The position numbers were made by a program, and so were the translations under genes. Below, piece by piece: positions 5,658-8,808 of a stretch of DNA of 8,808 nucleotides (positions within the stretch are counted from its first letter, which is position 1; each line of letters begins with the position of its first letter). The stretch comes from Methanomicrobiales archaeon (GTDB taxonomy: Archaea > Halobacteriota > Methanomicrobia > Methanomicrobiales > JACTUA01), in the NCBI GenBank assembly GCA_028679035.1, contig JAJRCL010000051.1, positions 1 through 8,808 of the forward strand. The letters are read 5' to 3'. Under the pieces are notes generated by a model. The model made no database searches and had not been told where the DNA came from. It worked only from the letters and a program-made list of their open reading frames with translations.

Positions 5658-7298
5658 TCAGTCCTCAACCTTGCAGATCTCACAACCCCGTGACATGACC
5701 TGGTTCTTTTTACTGTTGTACCGGTATATCGTAATTCCCTTGCATCCGAGAGTCCGTGCGAGATCATAGATTGCGCAGATCTCGTCGATCGTTGAATTCT
5801 CTGCCATGTTGACGGTCTTGCTGACGCCATTGTCCACATGTTTCTGGAACACCGCCTGCATCCGGACATGCTGTTCATGACCGATTTCCGGGGCGATACG
5901 GTAGAGGTCCCTGACCTCGTCCGGGAGATTCAGGTCCTGGATACTCCCGGTCTTCCGGACATGAGAGAGGATATCCTGCTGCGGATATTTTTTTGCCAGA
6001 TCTTTCACGAGGTCATTGACAATTTCGACGGGGGTATCAGCAATAATGCGGGTGTAGGCAAGCGAAAACAGAGGTTCGATGCCGCTGCTGGTGTTGGCGA
6101 CGATGTGCAGGGATCCGGTCGGTGCGATGGTAGTGACCGTGGAGTTGCGCATTGCTCCTGCGTAAATACTCCGGTCAATAGCAGGAAACGATCCTTTCTG
6201 CTCTCCGAGTTCCCTGGAACGCTGTTTTGCTTCTGTCTGAATAAACGCCATGATACGTTCACCGGTTTCGAGAGCCCTGGGCGAACTGTAGGGGATGCCG
6301 AGTTTGATGAGCAGCTCGGCAAATCCCATAACGCCGAGCCCGATTTTGCGTGTCAGCCGCGTCATCTCGGTGATCTGCGGGATGGGAAAACGGTTGACAT
6401 CGATGACACCATCGAGGAAATCCACACAGTCCCGGACCGTGATGCGGAGGGCGTCCCAGTCGATCTCTCCTTTTCGCACGAACAGGGACAGGTTGATACT
6501 CCCCAGGTTGCAGCTCTCGAAGGGATAGAGGGGCTGCTCCCCACAGGGATTCGTCGCTTCGATCAGACCGAGCCCCGGGGTCGGGTTGCGCCGGTTGATC
6601 TCGTCGAGGAAAATCATTCCTGGATCCCCCGTTGCCCATGCCGCTTCACCGATCGCTTTCCAGAGCGCCTCCGGATCCTCCGTTCCCCGTACCGACCCGT
6701 CACGGGGATTGATCAGCGGATATTCCTTCCCCGCCGATCGTGCCTGGAAAAACCGTGCGTCGAAGGCGACGGAGATATTGAAATTCGAAAGCCCTCCTCC
6801 CATCTTGCTCCGGATGAATTCCCGTATATCCGGGTGCCAGCTCGCAAGCACTGCCATGTTTGCCCCCCGCCGTTTCCCTCCCTGCTTGACGGCATCGGTA
6901 GCCTTGTCAAACACTTCGATAAAGGAAACCGGCCCGCTCGCAACACCGACCGTGCCACTGACATTATCTCCCCTGGGACGGACCTTGGAAAAGGAGAAAC
7001 CGGTCCCTCCTCCCGTTTTATGGATGATTGCCATGTGGGCGAGCGTGGTGAAAATTCCTTCAATGGTGTCTTCGACCGGAAGAACAAAACAGGCAGAGAG
7101 CTGTCCTTCCGGTGCACCGGCATTCATCAGCGTCGGAGAGTTTGGGAGGAACAACTGGTTCTCCATCATCGCGAGGAATTCCTTTTCCTTAGGTGAATTG
7201 ATGGCATGCGCAACACGGCGGAAAAGATCGGAGGGTGTCTCTCCCGGAAGAAGGTAGCGCTTCGCGAGTAACTCCCGGGCAACTTCTGTGAGCGTCAC
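5658..7298 (-). CDS. nrdJ: Adenosylcobalamin-dependent (class II) ribonucleoside-diphosphate reductase
   Basis: 546-residue class II ribonucleotide reductase. It reduces ribonucleotides to deoxyribonucleotides for DNA synthesis, using a thiyl radical generated from adenosylcobalamin, in the cytoplasm. Visible residues are redox Cys70 (LSACFVLPVEDT), the G-rich HKTGGGTGFSFSKVRP loop (about 93-108), N250-P-C252-G-E254 with the thiyl Cys and catalytic Glu, C263 in ESCNLGSINL as the partner of C70, the PTGS substrate loop (about 393-396), and the C-terminal C539-x2-C542 pair that passes electrons to the active site. No ATP cone is visible at the N-terminus. The start is GTG at 7298: an in-frame stop lies just upstream (7314-7316) and no in-frame ATG is available. 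A TATA-like element 26-27 nt upstream predicts a leaderless message. It is divergent from the cobyric acid synthase gene. Confidence 0.96.
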   Translation of the reverse strand: MTLTEVARELLAKRYLLPGETPSDLFRRVAHAINSPKEKEFLAMMENQLFLPNSPTLMNAGAPEGQLSACFVLPVEDTIEGIFTTLAHMAIIHKTGGGTGFSFSKVRPRGDNVSGTVGVASGPVSFIEVFDKATDAVKQGGKRRGANMAVLASWHPDIREFIRSKMGGGLSNFNISVAFDARFFQARSAGKEYPLINPRDGSVRGTEDPEALWKAIGEAAWATGDPGMIFLDEINRRNPTPGLGLIEATNPCGEQPLYPFESCNLGSINLSLFVRKGEIDWDALRITVRDCVDFLDGVIDVNRFPIPQITEMTRLTRKIGLGVMGFAELLIKLGIPYSSPRALETGERIMAFIQTEAKQRSRELGEQKGSFPAIDRSIYAGAMRNSTVTTIAPTGSLHIVANTSSGIEPLFSLAYTRIIADTPVEIVNDLVKDLAKKYPQQDILSHVRKTGSIQDLNLPDEVRDLYRIAPEIGHEQHVRMQAVFQKHVDNGVSKTVNMAENSTIDEICAIYDLARTLGCKGITIYRYNSKKNQVMSRGCEICKVED

Positions 7299-7318
7299 AC
7301 CCGCATCTGAGTATCATC

Positions 7319-7330
7319 TTTTATTTAAAA
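7319..7330. promoter_or_regulatory. Shared TATA-like element between nrdJ and cobQ
   Basis: TTTTATTTAAAA reads as TTTTAAATAAAA on the other strand, so it is TATA-like both ways. Its centre is about 26 nt from the nrdJ GTG (minus) and about 30 nt from the cobQ ATG (plus). The whole intergenic gap is only 56 nt and contains no second AT-rich box, so both genes probably use this one site, giving leaderless or near-leaderless transcripts. Confidence 0.5.
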
Positions 7331-7354
7331 TCCACGCTCAGAGGAATAGGATTC

Positions 7355-8808
7355 ATGTCCCTTATGGTGCTCGGGACCGCGTCCCATGTCGGCAAAACTC
7401 TTACGGTTGCGGCGATATGCCGGGCTCTTCACCGGAGGGGAATACCGGTTGCACCCTTCAAGTCCCAGAACATGAGCCTCAATTCCACCGTGACCGCCGA
7501 CGGCAGCGAGATAAGTATGGCCCAGGCGGTCCAGGCGCAGGCGGCAGGGCTTGCACCGGAATCCGACATGAACCCGATCCTCCTGAAGCCGAAGGGAGAC
7601 AAGGTGTCCCAGGTGATCCTGCACGGCCGCCCGTACCGGGACCTGCCTATTACCGAGTATTACCGGGAGACGGATTATCTCCTGGAAGAAGCTCTTGCTG
7701 CGTACCGCCGTCTCGAATCCCGGTACGGACATGTCGTTGTCGAAGGAGCGGGAGGAGCGGCCGAGCTGAACCTGTACGACCGGGATATCGCCAATGTCCG
7801 TCTTGCAAAGGCCCTGCGTCTCCCGATCATTCTCATCGCAGACATCGAGCGGGGAGGCGTGTTTGCCCAGGTGTACGGTACGGTGGCGCTGCTTCCGGAA
7901 GACATCCAGGGGCTGGTGGTTGGCATCATCATCAATAAATTCCGCGGGGACCCGGCGATCTTCGCAAGCGGCGTCGGTGAGATCGAGCGGATCACCGGAG
8001 TTCCGGTCCTCGGGATCGTCCCCTTCGCCTCTTTCCCCATACCGAGCGAAGACTCCCTCTCCATCGCAGACAAGAATGGCTCGGGAAGCGGCATCCGCAT
8101 CGGCGTGATACGGCTTCCCCGCATTTCCAATTTTACCGATTTTGAATGCCTGGAAAAGGTCGCGACCGTCGTTTATGTACCGCTCGGAGCCTCTCTTCAC
8201 GGGTACGACTGCATCATCCTGCCGGGAACGAAAAATACCGTTGAGGATCTGTGCCGGCTGCAGGAATCAGGGACTGTGGCAGAAATCCGTGCTGCAGCAA
8301 CGCGGGGAGTCCCCGTTATTGGGATCTGCGGGGGCTATCAGATGCTCGGAAAAATGATCATCGATTCCGGTGTTGAATCAGAAGCCGGGGAGTACCCGGG
8401 GATCGGCCTACTGGACATAATCACCCGTTTCGGGGACTACGGGAAAACGACGGTACGCCGGAGGCGCAGGGCGTGCCCGGTCCCTCCCATTCTGTCCTCC
8501 ATGGGAGAAGTCGAAGGGTACGAAATCCATATGGGATCGTCAGAGCGGCTGAGCGATCGCGAAGCGTTCGCCGGCGATGGTGCGGTCAGCGCAGACGGAC
8601 TGGTGTTCGGCACCTACCTGCACGGCCTCTTTGAAAATCCCGGTGCCGTCGAAGCGCTCATGCATTTTCTCGCCACACGGAAGGGCATACCACAGGCCGC
8701 CGATCCCAATGCCCGGTCCTCCGATCCCTTCGATGATCTTGCAGACCTGTTTGAATCGCATGTGGATATGGATTTCATCGTCTCTTTTTTCACCGATGAA
8801 AATGCCGA
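7355..8808 (+). CDS. cobQ: Cobyric acid synthase (adenosylcobyrinate a,c-diamide amidase), 3' end cut by window
   Basis: 484 codons open to the window edge. The enzyme (CobQ/CbiP) uses ATP and glutamine to amidate four side chains of adenosylcobyrinic a,c-diamide, a late step of the corrin pathway to adenosylcobalamin. The N-terminal synthetase domain has the P-loop-like GTASHVGKT (about 7-15), PFKSQNMSLN (about 34-43), NPILLKPKGDKVSQV (about 73-87) and EGAGGAAELNLYDRDIAN. The C-terminal class I glutaminase-like domain has IILPGTKNT, the nucleophile C325 in GICGGYQMLG, GYEIHMG and H423 in GTYLHGLF. Usual family length is near 485-500, so only a few residues are probably missing. GAGG (7341-7344) precedes the ATG by 10 nt but may lie outside the transcript if it starts at the TATA-predicted site near 7350. 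A DRTGG-like minus-strand reading and other overlapping frames are shadows. Confidence 0.95.
   Translation, partial: MSLMVLGTASHVGKTLTVAAICRALHRRGIPVAPFKSQNMSLNSTVTADGSEISMAQAVQAQAAGLAPESDMNPILLKPKGDKVSQVILHGRPYRDLPITEYYRETDYLLEEALAAYRRLESRYGHVVVEGAGGAAELNLYDRDIANVRLAKALRLPIILIADIERGGVFAQVYGTVALLPEDIQGLVVGIIINKFRGDPAIFASGVGEIERITGVPVLGIVPFASFPIPSEDSLSIADKNGSGSGIRIGVIRLPRISNFTDFECLEKVATVVYVPLGASLHGYDCIILPGTKNTVEDLCRLQESGTVAEIRAAATRGVPVIGICGGYQMLGKMIIDSGVESEAGEYPGIGLLDIITRFGDYGKTTVRRRRRACPVPPILSSMGEVEGYEIHMGSSERLSDREAFAGDGAVSADGLVFGTYLHGLFENPGAVEALMHFLATRKGIPQAADPNARSSDPFDDLADLFESHVDMDFIVSFFTDENA

Noticed and set aside
5838..7196. 452-codon plus-strand ORF opposite nrdJ
   Set aside because: It is antisense to a clearly coding class II reductase with all catalytic motifs; its composition is that of a GC-rich shadow frame and it shows no domain.
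7299..7354. Cobalamin riboswitch controlling nrdJ or cobQ
   Set aside because: The gap is only 56 nt and the TATA-like box leaves almost no leader; a B12 aptamer needs far more sequence and no B12-box-like motif is visible.
7288..7938. 216-codon plus-strand ORF overlapping cobQ
   Set aside because: It is rich in Pro, Gly and Arg, out of frame with the recognisable CobQ motifs, and starts inside the nrdJ coding sequence.
7325..8200. 291-codon minus-strand ORF opposite cobQ
   Set aside because: It overlaps a convincing cobyric acid synthase in a GC-rich region and has no recognisable motif.

Overview
The window looks like a piece of a methanogenic archaeon chromosome, most likely Methanomicrobiales (Methanoregula-type). 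That placement is inferred from gene content and promoter style, not from a search. The archaeal signs are a GspE-2-type pilus ATPase with split ArlJ/TadC-like membrane proteins, a zinc-finger SUI1 factor (aIF1), an archaeal-style cobyric acid synthase, a B12-dependent ribonucleotide reductase, and TATA-like boxes about 26-30 nt upstream of several start codons.

Layout. (1) 1-2531, plus strand: the 3' end of a secretion/pilus ATPase followed by two single-domain T2SSF membrane proteins, tightly packed (8-nt overlap, then a 1-nt gap) and closed by a T8 tract. This is the motor and membrane platform of an archaeal type IV pilus-like machine. (2) 2532-3237: an AT-richer stretch with two minus-strand genes for Lys/Ala-rich proteins of exactly 52 residues each, every one with its own TATA-like box 26 nt from the ATG. 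(3) 3238-5117, plus strand: a membrane-anchored SsuA/Thi5-type solute-binding protein, a short stretch that reads like the last residues of a histidine kinase (GEGST G2 box), a single-domain CheY/Rcp1-like response regulator, and a small antibiotic-biosynthesis-monooxygenase-fold protein. I read this as a sensory operon that has lost its kinase. (4) 5235-7298, minus strand: aIF1 and adenosylcobalamin-dependent ribonucleotide reductase (NrdJ), each with its own TATA-like box. (5) 7355-end, plus strand: cobyric acid synthase (CobQ/CbiP), nearly complete, running off the right edge. It is divergent from nrdJ over a 56-nt gap with one AT-rich element placed to serve both directions, so a cobalamin-synthesis gene and a cobalamin-using enzyme may share a promoter.

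No tRNA, rRNA, CRISPR array, transposase or phage gene was seen. The points most worth a second look are the kinase remnant between the binding protein and the response regulator, the paired 52-residue basic proteins with matching leaderless promoters, and the shared nrdJ/cobQ control region.
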